From Crocodylus rhombifer (lineage: Eukaryota; Chordata; Crocodylia; Crocodylidae), in assembly GCA_038503035.1 (NCBI GenBank), contig JAVSML010001151.1, positions 584,697-648,696 of the forward strand: 64,000 nt of DNA, in the 5' to 3' direction. The notes below the pieces were generated by a model. It saw nothing but the letters and a program-made list of their open reading frames with translations, had not been told where the DNA came from and did not search any database. A program made the position numbers and the translations under genes. Of the stretch, positions 1 to 11,499 are shown in pieces (within the stretch, counting starts at the first letter, position 1; the number at the start of each line of letters is the position of its first letter).

Positions 1-1408
1 GAAAAGGGCCAGTGTGGTCCCCATTTACAAGAAGGGGAGAAAGGAGGACCTGGTAACTATAGGCCAGTTAGTCTCACCTCGGTTCTTGGGAAGACCTTGG
101 AGAAAATTATCAAGGAGCATATCTGCGTGGGCCCAGCATGGGAGGTAATGCTCAGGGGCAACCAACATGAGTTCATTGAGGGCAGATCCTGCCTGACAAA
201 CCATTTTTCCTTTTGCGATCAGGTCACCAAGTCCTTGGATGAGGGTGTTGAGGTGAATGTCATCTACCTGGACTTCAGGAAGGCCTTTGACACTATTTCT
301 CACCCCATTCTCATAAAAAAACTAGGTCACTGTGGCATTGATGCCTACACAGTCAGATAGATGGCAAATTGGTTGAATGGTCATACCCAGAGAGTGGATG
401 GGTCATGTTTGACCTGGAGGGATGTGGGCAGTGGAGTTCCCCAGGGCTCGATCCTCAGGCCTGTGCTATTCAACATCTTTATCAGGGACTTTGAGGTGGG
501 CATGGAAAGCACACTGTCGAAATTTGCTGATGACACAAAGATGTGGGGAAAAGTGGGCACACTGGATGAGAGGGATAGAATCCAACTACATCTAGACAGG
601 TTACAGAGGTGGGTGGACGAGAATAGAATGGAATTCAATGCAGACAAATTCAAGGTACTGCATCAAGGGAGAAGGAACCTGCAACATACCTGATAAGTGT
701 GGGGAACACCCTTATCAGCAACACAGTGGATGAAAGGGATGTTGGAGTCATTGTTGACTTCAGGATGGACATGAGCTGCCAATGTGAGGAAGCGGTCAGT
801 AAGGCTAACCCCACCGTGTCGTGCATTGACAAATGCATCATGAGCAGGTCCAGGGAGGTGATCCTTCCCCTCTATGCAGAGCTGTTCAGGCCACAGCTGG
901 AGTACTGCATCCAGTTCTGTGTGCCGCACTTCAAGAAGGATGTGGCTAGCATTGAGAGGGTCCAGAGGAGGGCCACTGGCATGGTCAGGGGACAGCAGAC
1001 CAGGCCCTATGAAGTTAAATTAAAGGGCCTGAATCTATTCAGCTTCCACAAGAGAAGACTGATCTGGTGACCATCTATAAACTCACTAGGGGGAACCAGC
1101 AGAAAATAGGTGAGGCTCTGTTCCCCCAGGAACCACCTGGGATAACAAGGAACAATGGCCACAAATTGATTGAGAGTAGGTTCAGGCTTGATACCAGGAG
1201 GCATTACTTTACAGTTAGGGCTGCCAGACTCTGGAACGGGCTCACAAGGGAGGTGGTGATCTCCCCTACCTCGGGGGTCTTTTAGAACAGGTTGGATAGA
1301 TATCTGGCTGAGGTATTATGATTCTAGCACTCATTCCTCCCCAGGGCATGGGGTCAGACTTGATGATTTGTTCAGGTCCCTTCCAACCCTAGAAACTATG
1401 AAACTATG
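1..1408 (+). mobile_element. CR1-type LINE, 3' part (runs off left edge)
   Basis: Non-LTR retrotransposon remnant covering the reverse transcriptase, the C-terminal domain and the 3' UTR. It starts inside ORF2 at the window edge. The 3' end is marked by the CR1-like run gatttgttcaggtcccttccaaccct followed by the tail aaactatgaaactatg, ending at 1408. The coding part is broken: the frame shifts near position 50, there is an in-frame TAG at 358-360, and further shifts lie near 690 and 1,065. It is therefore a dead copy. Family assignment rests on motif order and the 3' tail; the subfamily is not determined. Confidence 0.93.
97..1285 (+). pseudogene. CR1 ORF2 reverse transcriptase remnant
   Basis: The intact protein would copy CR1 RNA into DNA at a nicked target. 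Visible RT blocks in order: LDFRKAFDT (motif A, about 268-294), GVPQGSILRPVLF (motif B region, about 433-471) and the catalytic FADDT at 523-537. The C-terminal CR1 block LEYCIQFCVPHF and the VQRRAT motif lie in another frame (699-1070). The final block, RRHYFTVRAARLWNGL, lies in a third frame (1067-1285). The TAG at 358-360 sits just before NWLNGHTQRV, where related elements have a sense codon. The endonuclease domain lies outside the window. Two frame changes and one stop make it non-functional. Confidence 0.92.
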
Positions 1409-2744
1409 TTTGCATACATTCAAAGTCATAGTATTCTCAGAAGTCAGCGGTAACCACTAACTTAACCAGATCTACCATTTATGTGGGGGTTTTTGTTGTT
1501 AGTTTGTTTGATTGATTGAATTTGTTTTATTTTCCTGGAAGCAGTCACTAGTATTTTGCTCTTTATATCTCCAAATTCCATGGCTTAAAAATGCCATAGG
1601 GTTGCAATAAAGTGGCCTATCTTTTACAAACAAGAGACCCATTATGGATGTGAAACTTCTATTCTTTTTGAGCATTTAGATATAAAGGTCATTTGAAATC
1701 TTAAATCTCTCCATGAAAGTCTTTAGAAAGGCTAGTGATTGTAAATATACTGCATATTTTGACAAGTTATCTGATTAAATGCTTTTTAAATTTTTTATTT
1801 TCAAATACTCTTAGCAATCAGAATAAGAGGAAATCCCAAAGCAATATTGATGACTAAGCTAAGAAAAGTGTATTTATAATAAGTACAGGTGGATCAGCTT
1901 TTTTGTTTTTGGGAACTTTCCATTGTTGTACAACATGCACATGTAATCGGCAGGCATCACCTGCTAAGACAGTGGTGCAGATTACCTCCTCTGTCCAAAG
2001 ACTAGAACTGGACCTTAGAACATGAACCAGTTCTTCAGAAGCCAAAACAAGATATTGAAGATGCAAATAGTGAGATTTTACTAAAACAGTGATGAGTTGA
2101 AAAGGTATATCAAAATAGCAGCCAGTGGATAGAGAACAAAAGTAAAAGTAAGTCCCCATGTGTATAGGATGTATATATTCAGTAATTTAAGAAGTTGGTA
2201 TATGAAGCTTTATATGCCTAATGTAGACTTATCTGTCCATGCAGCTCTGATTTTCTCTTCTACCCTTGAGAAAACTGAATGAAGATGTATGATGATGTGT
2301 GCAGTAATTTTAACCTTTGAATAAAACAGCTCCAGTGAAATGGAGCTCGGTAATACTCACTCATTCTCCAACTCTCAATCTCTGTCTTTTTGAAGCAATC
2401 AGGTACATATGGAGTCGATATAGACATTCCTGGAAAATTAGTCAGCTTGAAAACTGTTACACTTTCAGTTTAGTATTTCTTTTTTGTAAATGCCATGTGA
2501 TACTTTGGTGTTTAGGAATGAATGAACCAGTCTGAATGATATAAGAATGTACCTATTTTTCAATTCAAGTCACTTTTGAAGTTTAAAAACAAAAGTCTAT
2601 TACCTGTCTTTCACTTCTTGCTCATGGACTACGAAGAGAAGAAAATGCTAAAGTATCATGAAGAATGAACAGTCACAGGATTCAGAAATACAAGGCATTG
2701 TATTGTAAGAGAAAACAGCTTCCAAACATTCATTGCCTGATTAT
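1409..2744. other. AT-rich DNA without recognisable features
   Basis: I see no repeat family, exon-like open frame or RNA gene here. Open frames are short and lack recognisable domains. Confidence 0.5.
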
Positions 2745-3292
2745 CAGGGATCCTGTTTTTTCCTGATTTAAAAAAAATCCCAAATTTTCAGATATAAAAA
2801 AGTAACCCAATTTTTTCCGTGTTAAAATGAACCACTATATATATATGTATGTATTTTAATTATGGGAAAAATGTGGATTTTGAGTTACTTTCTAAAATCC
2901 ACAAACTGTGTTTGCTATTGCTGGCTTTTATTCAGTTTATTGTCCACTGTAGCCCCTAGTTCCCTGTCTGCAAAGCTGCTGCTTACCCAATTAGTCCCAA
3001 GCCTATAGCAGTGCATGGGATTGTTCTGTCCTAAGTGTAGGACTTTGCACTTGTCTTCGTTGAACCTCATGAGCAGAGATCCTGGTTTTCTCTGATAATA
3101 AAAATCTTCAAATTCTGAATTAAGAAAGGAACTCAAAATCCATATTTTTCCATGATTAAAATGAATTCTACTAATATAGAGGTATACATATAGTGGTGTT
3201 TCATTTCATTCATGGGGAAAATGTGGATTTGGGGTTACTTTTTTAATCCAGAAATTGAGGATGTTTTTAACCAAAGAAAACCAGGATCCCTG
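2745..3292. mobile_element. Two palindromic hAT MITEs enclosing a CR1 fragment
   Basis: Member A begins with CAGGGATCCTG at 2745 and runs to about 2905, losing its right terminus. A minus-strand CR1 piece follows at 2906-3073. Member B (3074-3292) has both arms and ends ACCAGGATCCCTG. The 8 bases left of A (ctgattat, 2737-2744) match the 8 bases right of B (ctgattac, 3293-3300) at 7 of 8 positions. The outer pair therefore behaves like one insertion, while B's own left flank (ctcatgag) does not match its right flank. This suggests nesting followed by recombination between right arms. Confidence 0.8.
2906..3073 (-). mobile_element. CR1 internal fragment nested in MITE pair
   Basis: Read on the minus strand the segment encodes MRFNEDKCKVLHLGQNN and GTNWVSSSFADRELGATVDNKLN. 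This is the CR1 block just downstream of the FADD motif; a related block is seen at 50,220-50,360. Both ends are internal to CR1: it lacks the usual 3' tail, so it is not a simple 5'-truncated insertion. Confidence 0.85.
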
Positions 3293-3713
3293 CTGATTAC
3301 ATTTTAAATATTTATATTAACATTTTGTATATTGATAGAGGTTGGTTAGATATTAATTAAATGTATGGATTTATGGCAGACTCATTTTTATTAGATTTGT
3401 AGCAAAAAATATTTCACATCCCTGCTTTCAATCTCGGAAAAATAATTAGCTTCAATTGCTGGTGACACCCTTGTCCTAAGATCCCTTATTTCCATTTATA
3501 AGAAAAAAATGAATCCTTAAAATTCAAGAATATATGATTGCATATTAATCCATAATAGCCAAGTAAATAAACATGTTGAAGAGGCTTACAAAAATGAAAG
3601 CTCTTTCACACATACATCAAACACAACACTGGATCGATATTTAACGCCTATGCCACAAAATGTAGCAAAATGGTACAGGACACCCCAGGAGTACTGAATA
3701 ACTGCCTACTCTC
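3293..3713. other. AT-rich spacer
   Basis: No recognisable feature between the MITE pair and the next DNA transposon. Confidence 0.5.
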
Positions 3714-3716
3714 TTA

Positions 3717-4597
3717 GGGCACATCCACACATGCAAGCACGTGCACTTGCAGCAGCTCAAATAGAAGTGGTGGAAATTTGAGCCGGGGCTTTTTGCTTCA
3801 GTGGACGTGCTCAGACATGCACTTTGTTGTGGAGCAAATTGTGCCACTTTGGGGACAATAACCCTGTCTGGTTCCTCTTGGACCTTCAGCCAGGGGGAGC
3901 TAGAGCTGAAGGCCAGCACTTGTGCTGTCCCCAGCAGTATAAAAAGCTGCCCTGTCCTTGCACCAGCAGTAAAAAAACCCGCCCTGGCAAATAGCTCAGG
4001 GCTACTAGCTCTCAGGAGCTTCTGGGCCCAGCCAACTGGTTACTGGGGACACTACCCCTTGTGCAAGGAGGACTGCTGAAGCAGCCCTGAGAGTTTCCTG
4101 CACCCTCTACCCACTGCAGCAGTCTGGCAGTGGGGGCTGCTGCCTGGTTGCAACTTGCTGTGCACCTGCAGGACCTGGCTGGGGACTGCAGAGCCAGTAG
4201 AGGCATCTGCCCCTCTGGGCCAGCTGTCAGTGGACTGTGGTTACAAAGTTGGCCTTTGTGTGGCACTACGGCCATGTGTGCCCCTGCCCAGCCATCTGGG
4301 CAGCTATCACCTGGAAGATGTTCTGGGTGTGGTGGCCTGCTTTGAACTATCAAAGCATGTCCTCCTGGCCCCATTCCTCTGGGAGGTCAGCCACAGCCAG
4401 ATGGGTCCAAGGTGCTAGCTCCAAGCAAGCAGGGCCCTCCACACTTTTTTAAAGGTTGAATTTTTTAGAACCCTGAATATCCAGGGGTCTAATTTTCTCC
4501 CTGTGCTGCAAACTTGTTCCCACACATGCATGTTGCCCCACCTCAGGGGAGTTTGAGGCACGGCACGAGGCACATGTGCACTCGTGTGGATGCACCC
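3717..4597 (+). mobile_element. PIF/Harbinger-like non-autonomous element with TTA target duplication
   Basis: The left end reads GGGCACATCCACACATG. The reverse complement of the right end reads GGGTGCATCCACACGAG, giving imperfect terminal inverted repeats. Both ends are flanked by TTA (3714-3716 and 4598-4600), the target duplication expected for PIF/Harbinger. The 881-bp interior is GC-rich and has no transposase. A related copy lies in inverse orientation at 34,111-34,832; translated segments such as ASAPLGQLSVDCGY and SAPLGQLPVGYDC match between them. These open frames are shared repeat sequence and I do not call them genes. Crocodilians are known to carry Harbinger-related MITEs, but I cannot assign a named family. 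Confidence 0.75.
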
Positions 4598-5283
4598 TTA
4601 CAGGGTAAAGAGTAAAAATCATATCTTTGTTTGGCAAACTGGGTCCAACTAATGAAGTGCCTCCTCTGGGCATGCACTATACTCAACACTGGAATTATGT
4701 TCCTTTTACGTTTCCTTCACTTGTAGTACATACATCTTTTAGAGTGCCCAATTCATAATACTGGCAACTTTTTCATGTTATATTTTATACCTATCTCCAG
4801 GCAATACAGCACATCCACTGTCAGGGGCAGATCCAAAGGGGCTGCAGTGGCATAGTCTCATCCCCTCTTCCAGACCATGGGAGCAAAAGCCAGGGACTTA
4901 TGCAAATCAGGTAAGATTTCCCTTCCATTCCCCTCTGTGATCAGTGGCACATCTCTCTTCTACTCTTCTCCTCTTCACTGATCACTGCTCTGATTGGCAA
5001 GTTTCTCCTTGCTCAATCCCCTGAGGTATTCCCTGCCACCCTTGTACCTGTCTGCCACCAAAGCCTCTGCTGCTGTCCCCAGCTGAGCCTGGCTTACAAG
5101 ACTTCAGATTCCATGTACTTTAATAGCTAAACTTTCCTTCCACAGTCCTTCTGAACATGCTTCGAAGTCTCTGCTATGGCTCTATAGGTGTACAGGAAGA
5201 AGAATAGAATGTCTGAAGTACACGTGCAGGACCGGGTACATCCTGGAACTAATTTTAAGCAAAAAAAACATTCATGAGCATTT

Positions 5284-5736
5284 GTGTCTGTCATCCAGGA
5301 CACTGTAGGCAATATAACAGTAAATGACATAATTGCCTTACTTTGGGTGACTATACAGCAAACTGTACATAATGTATCTTTGAGTGGAGCTAGACATGTG
5401 CTAGTAAATGCAACTGAAGGAGAGGTGTGTAAGCCTAGTCTAAAGATAGCTATATTGCATCCATTTCAGAGTGTATCACAAGAAGCAAGCATGCCATGTT
5501 TTATTGCAGTACTCCCTAACATTGTCTCAAAGATTATTTACCTAGTGATTCCAGAGATGGAACAATTTCGGGACAATTGCAGGGAAATTATTTATGGAAA
5601 TTCTGGGATAGAGAAGTTGCAAAGTTTTCTTCTTGCTATAACCCATTCCTGTGGACCTTGCTATGGGAAAAAATGGTGTGCTCAGCATGTATTAAACACA
5701 CATAAAATTGAGTGCTTTCTTTCTAAGATGATATAA
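5284..5736 (+). other. 150-codon open frame, unrecognised
   Basis: An uninterrupted ATG-initiated frame of 150 codons in otherwise AT-rich sequence. The predicted protein starts MSVIQDTVGNITVND and has no domain, signal peptide or membrane segment I recognise. No splice sites, promoter or homologous copy is visible in the window. It could be a chance open frame or a remnant of an unknown repeat. I do not call it a gene. Confidence 0.15.
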
Positions 5737-6998
5737 CAGTAAGATATTTGCTTTAGCTTTCTTTTACAAATATCCTGCATGATTGGCTTATTTTTTATCT
5801 TAGGGATAGGAAAAATGCAGCAACATCTGAAGTAAAGATAAATTTGATATCTCAACGTTTTCATTGCTTGCATACTAATGGAGAAATTGGCGTCCCTCAC
5901 AGCATTTCTTAGGTCTTCAATATAACTCAAAAGACAGCAGAAGTATATTAGTATACCATGAAACCTGAAGTGTTGAATTACGACCTTGGCTTCCCAGCAT
6001 CTCCATTTAAGTAGACCAATAAAGAAGAAAAAAAGGGGAAGTAGGCTCACAGGCAGTGCTTCGAAACAGCAATATAAATCTAGTCAAAACTTCTTCAACC
6101 ACTTATAGGAGGAGTGATGTCTTAGATTATATTAATAAGCTCTTCAAAATAGTCTGGAAGTGTCTTATTTATGTTGCAGTCATGAATCACACAAAGCATT
6201 TGCTAGGGCTGTCAAGGGGAAAACAAGATTAATTTTTCTCCTAAATAACCTTATGGTTGAACATCTTTTTAAAGCCAGCCTTTTTAAAGCCAAATTCTTT
6301 CTCTTCACTTTCCCTTTGCACAACTAATAATGGCACTTCCATTGTTGCAGAGGAATATGGAGCAAATGAGGATTAAAGAGATTCATAAGAACTTATTTTA
6401 TCTCTTCAAGTAGAAGAGCCTCCCCCACAAAGTTATGAGTATACTGAAGTTGCAGTCTCTTCTGTGTGAAGGAGCCCTTATTGTCTCCTTGTGTGATCTC
6501 TTCTAGCAATGATAAGAGTGGTATTGAAAAGCTGAAAAAACATTCTCTTTCTCAAACCCCATCTAACAAAGATTATCCAAACCCCATTGACAAAGATTAG
6601 GTTGTATAGCAATTGGGGATAAAATAAGCCACTTACTTTCAGTTCTACTATAACATTAATAATCACACTATTAAATGACATAGGAACAGTTTCTTAGGGG
6701 TAGGCTTTCTAGTGGGATTTGATACAAAAATTCAAGTGGGTACCAAGTCAGTCACCCATGATTTGTTGTTTTACTAATGCAACTTTATCAGCCTCTTCCA
6801 TCAGCCTTTGTAAAAAATCTTTTTCTTTTAATGTTAAGAGGTCGAAAATCTAGCTTTGTGTCAGGGTTTTTCTTATATTTAAATAGAAAAACAATTCACA
6901 ATGTCCTCTAAATTTTATTAATAGCTTATAAATAAACATGCAAACAATGATCAGAGTTACAAAATATGGGTATGTATATGTAGCATTATGCTTTTTTG

Positions 6999-7046
6999 TA
7001 TGTGTGTGTGTCTGTGTGTATATATGCGTATACACACACACACACA
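6999..7046. repeat. TG/TA/CA microsatellite
   Basis: Alternating tgtgtg, tatata and cacaca runs form one imperfect simple repeat. Confidence 0.85.
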
Positions 7047-7275
7047 GACGCATATAAAACCATAATGCTAGTTCTTGCTTTTCTTCTGTAAAAGAAGATT
7101 AAGCGTCAAAAGGTGAAGAAAGAAAAGAGAGGATGTGGGAAGCTACTTTCCCTTTTATAAGTTCTTTCCATAGTGCCCAAGAGTTGAAGAAAGTGGGTCC
7201 AGATAATACCTTAGGGTGTTTTATAAATGTGGTCTGGGTGTGGTGGGGTGGGAAGAAGGTGCTCTTTGAGCCACT

Positions 7276-7390
7276 CTAATTAAAGTGCCCGGAATGTCTC
7301 ATGTATGAGCATCCCCATGCTGAAAAATGGTAGTGGGGGTACTTTAACGAATGTTTGTTGAAAGAGCTTTAGTTAAAATGGACCCATCAC
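7276..7390. mobile_element. Partial copy of the 15.9-kb TTA MITE family
   Basis: The run ccactctaattaaag, followed by a segment ending in a copy of aaaatggt and a trinucleotide-rich agtgggggtac, parallels the interior of the element at 15,944-16,286. Terminal inverted repeats are not clear, so this is a fragment. Confidence 0.5.
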
Positions 7391-7439
7391 CATTTTTCTG
7401 TAATAATCAGAGGATTTCTTTAAAATCTTTTGTTATCAC

Positions 7440-7852
7440 CTTCTTCTCCTCCAAGTTCTTAGAAATGGATTCCTTGAGGACCTGCTCCATGATTTTTCCA
7501 AGATTGAGGTGAGGTTGACTGGTCTGCTGTTCCCTGAGTCCTCCTTCTTCCCTTTGTTAAAGCTGGGCACTATTTTTGCTCTTTTCTAATCACCCAAGAG
7601 CTCTTCCAACTGACAGCAGTTTTCAAAGATAATGGTCAGCAGCTCTACAATCACGTCAGCTAATTCCCTCAGTACCTTGAGGTGCATAGCATCTGGCCCC
7701 ATGGGCTTGAATATGTCCAGCTTTTCTAAATAGTCCCTAACCAATGCAATTAGCTGGGCCTGCTTGCCACACAGGGAGTTTGGCTGAGCTGTCTCCGACC
7801 TGGTCAGACCTCTTCTCATACAACAATTCCCCAAAACTTCCAAAGTGACATG
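7440..7852 (-). mobile_element. CR1 ORF2 fragment, downstream half of a split copy
   Basis: Minus-strand translation gives LDIFKPMGPDAMHLKVLRELADVI, the block between the endonuclease linker and the RT core in CR1. Beyond it the minus strand shows the block that follows it in CR1 (close to the start of the copy at position 1). The matching upstream part of ORF2 lies at 9,706-10,130 on the same strand. The two halves are separated by an insertion at 7,853-9,697. Confidence 0.85.
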
Positions 7853-9697
7853 GGGCTGTGGGCAAGTGCACAGTGGTGTTCAGGAGTGGGATGGGAGTGT
7901 AAGGCTGGGATCATAGGGTGGGGTCACCAGGGAGTGAAAGCAGGGGGTTAGGACAGAGGGCACAGCTGTGATCTGCTTCTTTCTTTCCCTTTCCCACAGA
8001 AACCCAGCCCATTCCAGGACTGTGTAGTCAGTGGATCACCAGCCCTGGACCTGTGCTGTTACTACCCAAAGATTCCAGCCCCAGCTGGATTGCAGCTGTG
8101 GATACTGCTCCTTCCTTGGCCGCATGCCCTGCCTGTGCATTTCCCAGCTGGTCTCCATGGAGACCCTGGGCCTGTGGGGCAGTGACAGCATGGGCTGGGT
8201 CACAGCTACAAAGCACTCCTTACATGTCCCTGTCCACAGAACTGGGGCTTTGTCCCAGCCCCAGCCTCCACTGTCACAGTCCCTTTATCCCAAGTACTCT
8301 ATGGAGACTGGCTGGGAGCCTTTCAGGCAGGGTACATGCCTGGACAGATTGCTGCATCCAGGGCTGGGGCCAGGGCTGGGCCCAGGCTGAGGTTGGGGCT
8401 GGGCTGGAAACTTGGGATGGTGGCAATATAGGGCTGGGGCCAGGGCTGGGGTAGAGCCACAGTCTACTCGTTGCATGCCCTGCCCAAGTAATCCATGCCC
8501 ATCACTCAGGAATGAAGGCAATGAATCACAATTCTGTCCTGGCTCCAGCCCCACACTGTCACCACCACAAGTTTCCAGGCCCAGCCATGGATGCAGTTCC
8601 CTGCTTGTCATGCTCTCTGCCCATGCAGCTCCCAGCCAGTCTCCATAGAGACCCTGGGATTATAGGGCAGTGAGAGTGTAGACCAAGGCAAACCTGCAAG
8701 ACACTCCCTGCACATCCCTGCCCACAGAACCAGGACTCTGCCCTGGCCCCAGCCCTGGCTCCTGCTATCACAGACTCCCTGTCCTGGGTTCTCCATTGAG
8801 ACTGGCCAGGAGCCACTCATGCAGGGTGTGTGGTTGGGTGGGGAGCTGCATCCAGGGCCAGGGCCAGGTTCATAGGGCAGTGACAGTTCAGGGATGGGGC
8901 AGAGTCACAATCCACTCCCTGCATGTTCCTGCCCACAGAACCCATGTCCATCATAAGGGCATGTGGGTAGTGGATCATGGCTCTGTCCCAGTCCCATGCT
9001 GTGATCACCCCAAGATCCCCAAGTCTCCATGGCTCTGCCCACCCATCTTGCCCCTAGATGCTTCTGTCCACCAGCCTCTGGTCACATCTCAGCCACCTGG
9101 CTGTGCGCCCTGCCTGTGCAGTCTCCCCCCACCACCAACTCCCATGGGTTCAATGGGTTGGGGTGCCTGGGCAACAGGGCTGGGTCTGGAAGTGGCAGCC
9201 AGAGCCAGGAGTCACTGCCACCAGAGCTGCTGAGAAATGTAGTCCAGTCCTTCTGCTCACTCAGGGCCAGTGAAATGAGCCACATGCATTGCAGCATAGG
9301 CTTTCCCCAGGTCCACAGTTGGGTAAAATTGTTCCATATACTTAGGCGAGGATGTATTTTGTCCACCCCTGTCCTTTTGCCCCTGTTGGCTGCTCACCTC
9401 CTCACCAAACTGTGTTTCCATGTACGACCAGATTAATGCACATGCCTAGGGCCCTGAGCTACAGAGGGCCTGGTCCTTCCCTCCAGGGTGGTGGCATGAG
9501 TGGCTCTGTCTGCCTCCCTTCCTTTCCCTTACCCTCCCCTCCACCAGCCTTGCCACTGCAGCAGCTGCTTCCTAGCAGAAGCTCTGAACCTCGCTTCCCA
9601 CAGGCGGCAGTGTCGGGGTGGGGGAGAAGGGTCTCAACCAATCCAGGGCACACAGGTTTGTTTGCCTAGGGCCCACTAAAGGGTTAATCTGACCCTG
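7853..9697. mobile_element. Insertion splitting a CR1 copy; possible hAT-type element
   Basis: CR1 homology stops at about 7,852 and resumes at about 9,698. The flanking 8-mers gtgacatg (7845-7852) and atgacagg (9698-9705) agree at 6 of 8 positions, consistent with a diverged hAT target duplication. The right end reads aatctgaccctg; its reverse complement, CAGGGTCAGATT, looks hAT-like. The left end (GGGCTGTGGGC) is a poor match, so the superfamily is uncertain. Most of the interior is a diverged tandem array. Confidence 0.45.
7990..9150. repeat. Diverged tandem array, unit about 210-250 bp
   Basis: A recurring module contains, in order, ccacagaac, a ctgtcc(c/t)agccc block, a (g/a)tgtcac block, and a tgcatccagggc or gggcagtgacag block. 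Module anchors (ccacaga or its decayed form) fall near 7,993, 8,234, 8,483, 8,722 and 8,933, so spacing is about 211-249. Short gctggggccagg runs nest inside. Units are clearly diverged from one another. Several apparent open frames here come from the repeat composition. Confidence 0.75.
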
Positions 9698-10130
9698 ATG
9701 ACAGGTGCAATAGTCTGGGAGTTGACCTTACCTGTGAAGGTTGTAGTGAAAAAGGCATTGAGTACTTCAGCCTTTTCTGAATCATCTGTCACTAGGTTGC
9801 CTCCTCCATTTAATAAGGAGCCCACACTTTCCCTTATCTTCCTCTTGTTTCTTGTAGAAACCCTTCCTGTCCCTTGCTAGCTGCAACTCCAATTGCACTT
9901 TGGACTTCCTAATTTCATCTCTGCATGTCCAAGTAATACTCTTATACTCCTCCCTAGTTGTTTGTCTAAGTTTTCATGTCTTGTAAGCTTCCTTTTTGTG
10001 TTTTAGATCACTGAAGAGTTCCCTTCAATGAGCTAAAACCAAGCCAAGATGGTGTTCTGCCATACTTACTAGTCTTCCTGTGAATTGAGATGTTTTATTT
10101 CCTGTGCCTTCACAATCTCCCTTCTGCTGT
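9698..10130 (-). mobile_element. CR1 ORF2 fragment, upstream half of the split copy
   Basis: On the minus strand the sequence encodes KAEVLNAFFTTTFTGK, preceded by the KGRVSTRNKRKIRES-like, GGGNLVTDDSEK-type linker typical of CR1 between endonuclease and RT. In CR1 this block directly precedes the one at 7,440-7,852, so the two were one element before the insertion between them. Confidence 0.8.
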
Positions 10131-10849
10131 GAACAGAGATGCATGCATACACATGCACACACATAGATGGGTGCACACTCTACTCACTCATTCTGCACAT
10201 GGACACACAGCGACAAGCACAGTGTTCCTGCCATGAACAGTCCCCTAACTCCACCCTGATGACCCTCACTCATGACCAGAACCCCTTCACCCACAGCCCC
10301 CTTCCAGTGCCCCCCACATTTCCAATCCACAGTCCCCTGCCCCCACCCTGATTCCCCTCACTCCTGATCCAAAGCCCCCTGCTGCACTAGCTCTGCTGGA
10401 GGGTCCCAGCTGTGCCTGTCCTTCCTGGGCCAGAGCATGGTGGCTCTGATTCATGCAGGCAGTGGCAGAGCATATCCAGCCCCAGCATGGGCTGGAGGGA
10501 AGAGGAGGGGAGGCTTGTGGCACCTCTACTCTGGGATAGGGCTGCAGTGCCCTGTGGGAAGCCGGGCCACAGCCCCTGCCACTGTTCTTCCTTCCTCAGG
10601 CAATGGCTTCTGGCTGCTCAGCCCCTCCAAGCACAGCACTGGTGCCTGAGCCTGTGCTGCCACCCAGCCATGGAGGCTGCCCCTTTGCTCCACTGGAGAG
10701 CAGGCAACCCTGTCCTCCCTGCCTGCTCTCTTGCAGCTGCAACCCCCTCTTCCCCTGTCATGACCAAACATTCAGGATTTTGCTGAGCTCCAGGGGTAGG
10801 AGAATGGGAGGCAATTGGAGGCAGCACGGAGCACCACATGGGTCTGCAT
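10131..10849. other. CA-rich then C-rich low-complexity DNA
   Basis: Starts with an imperfect CA-rich run (about 10,139-10,200), then C-rich repeats of accccctgcccccac type, then GC-rich sequence up to the hAT terminus. I recognise no gene. Confidence 0.5.
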
Positions 10850-11193
10850 TAGGGCTGTGCAAAGCTTTGACTTAATATTCAATTTGACAAATATTTGACA
10901 TATTCGACCGTGAAAAGTGAAAGTCGAGTCGAATCAGCTGGTCGAACAGCTGTTGAATCAAATACTGGAAGTCAAATATTAACCGCACAGGTCGAACATT
11001 CAGCAAGGGTCGAATATTCGACTTGCCTATACTGGATTCCCTGTGGGTGAAAGAAAAAGGGGAGGGAGGGGAGGGAGGGGAAGAGGGGGAAGGAGTGCTT
11101 TCATGACTGACATGTGTGGCTGGCCAGTGACCTGTCAGCATTCTCTGAGGTTCCTTCCAGTCCCAGTGCTCTGGGGGAGGGCCAGAGAAAATG

Positions 11194-11201
11194 CATAAAA
11201 G
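11194..11201 (+). promoter_or_regulatory. TATA-like box in hAT copy 1 leader
   Basis: cataaaag lies 25-30 bases downstream of a gctctggggga motif. The same pair occurs in copies 2 (37,538) and 3 (41,912) while flanking bases vary, so it may be the ancestral transposase promoter. Function is inferred. Confidence 0.5.
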
Positions 11202-11449
11202 GCAGCAGTTTTTCAGCTCCCCTGCCTTCTGCCTTGGGGTCAGTTTCTGAGCTGCTGGTGTTCTCCAGCACTTCTGCATCAGACCACGACGGCTGGAAGC
11301 CCTGATCTTCAACAGCTTCCCTGCTTGCAACACTAGCAATAGGGATTTCTGAGAACTTGGTGCTTTTATTTTATAACTATTTTTCATATTAGTTTATGCT
11401 TGGATAAGGTTAGTAGTAGCCTAGGATCTATTCTATATATAGGAATTTA

Positions 11450-11454
<5 letters not shown>

Positions 11455-11496
<42 letters not shown>
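11455..11496. repeat. (TA)n microsatellite
   Basis: About 40 bases of uninterrupted TA within the hAT copy 1 leader. Confidence 0.95.

Positions 11497-11499
<3 letters not shown>

Larger units (their letters stand above)
4601..7275. other. Mostly unassigned AT-rich DNA
   Basis: Contains a run starting caggggcagatcc at 4824 that resembles a hAT-type terminus but has no partner I can find. A tagggctgtcaagggg string near 6,202 is similarly hAT-like and isolated. A CA/TG microsatellite lies at about 7,000-7,045. Nothing else is recognisable. Confidence 0.45.

Noticed and set aside
4824..5110. caggggcagatcc-starting segment as a complete DNA transposon
   Set aside because: No matching right terminus or target duplication could be read.
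6202..6260. tagggctgtcaagggg as a hAT terminus
   Set aside because: No second terminus or flanking duplication found within several kb.
7990..9150. Spaced repeats resembling a CRISPR array
   Set aside because: Units are ~240 bp, diverged throughout, with no short identical repeat and unique spacers. The genome is vertebrate.
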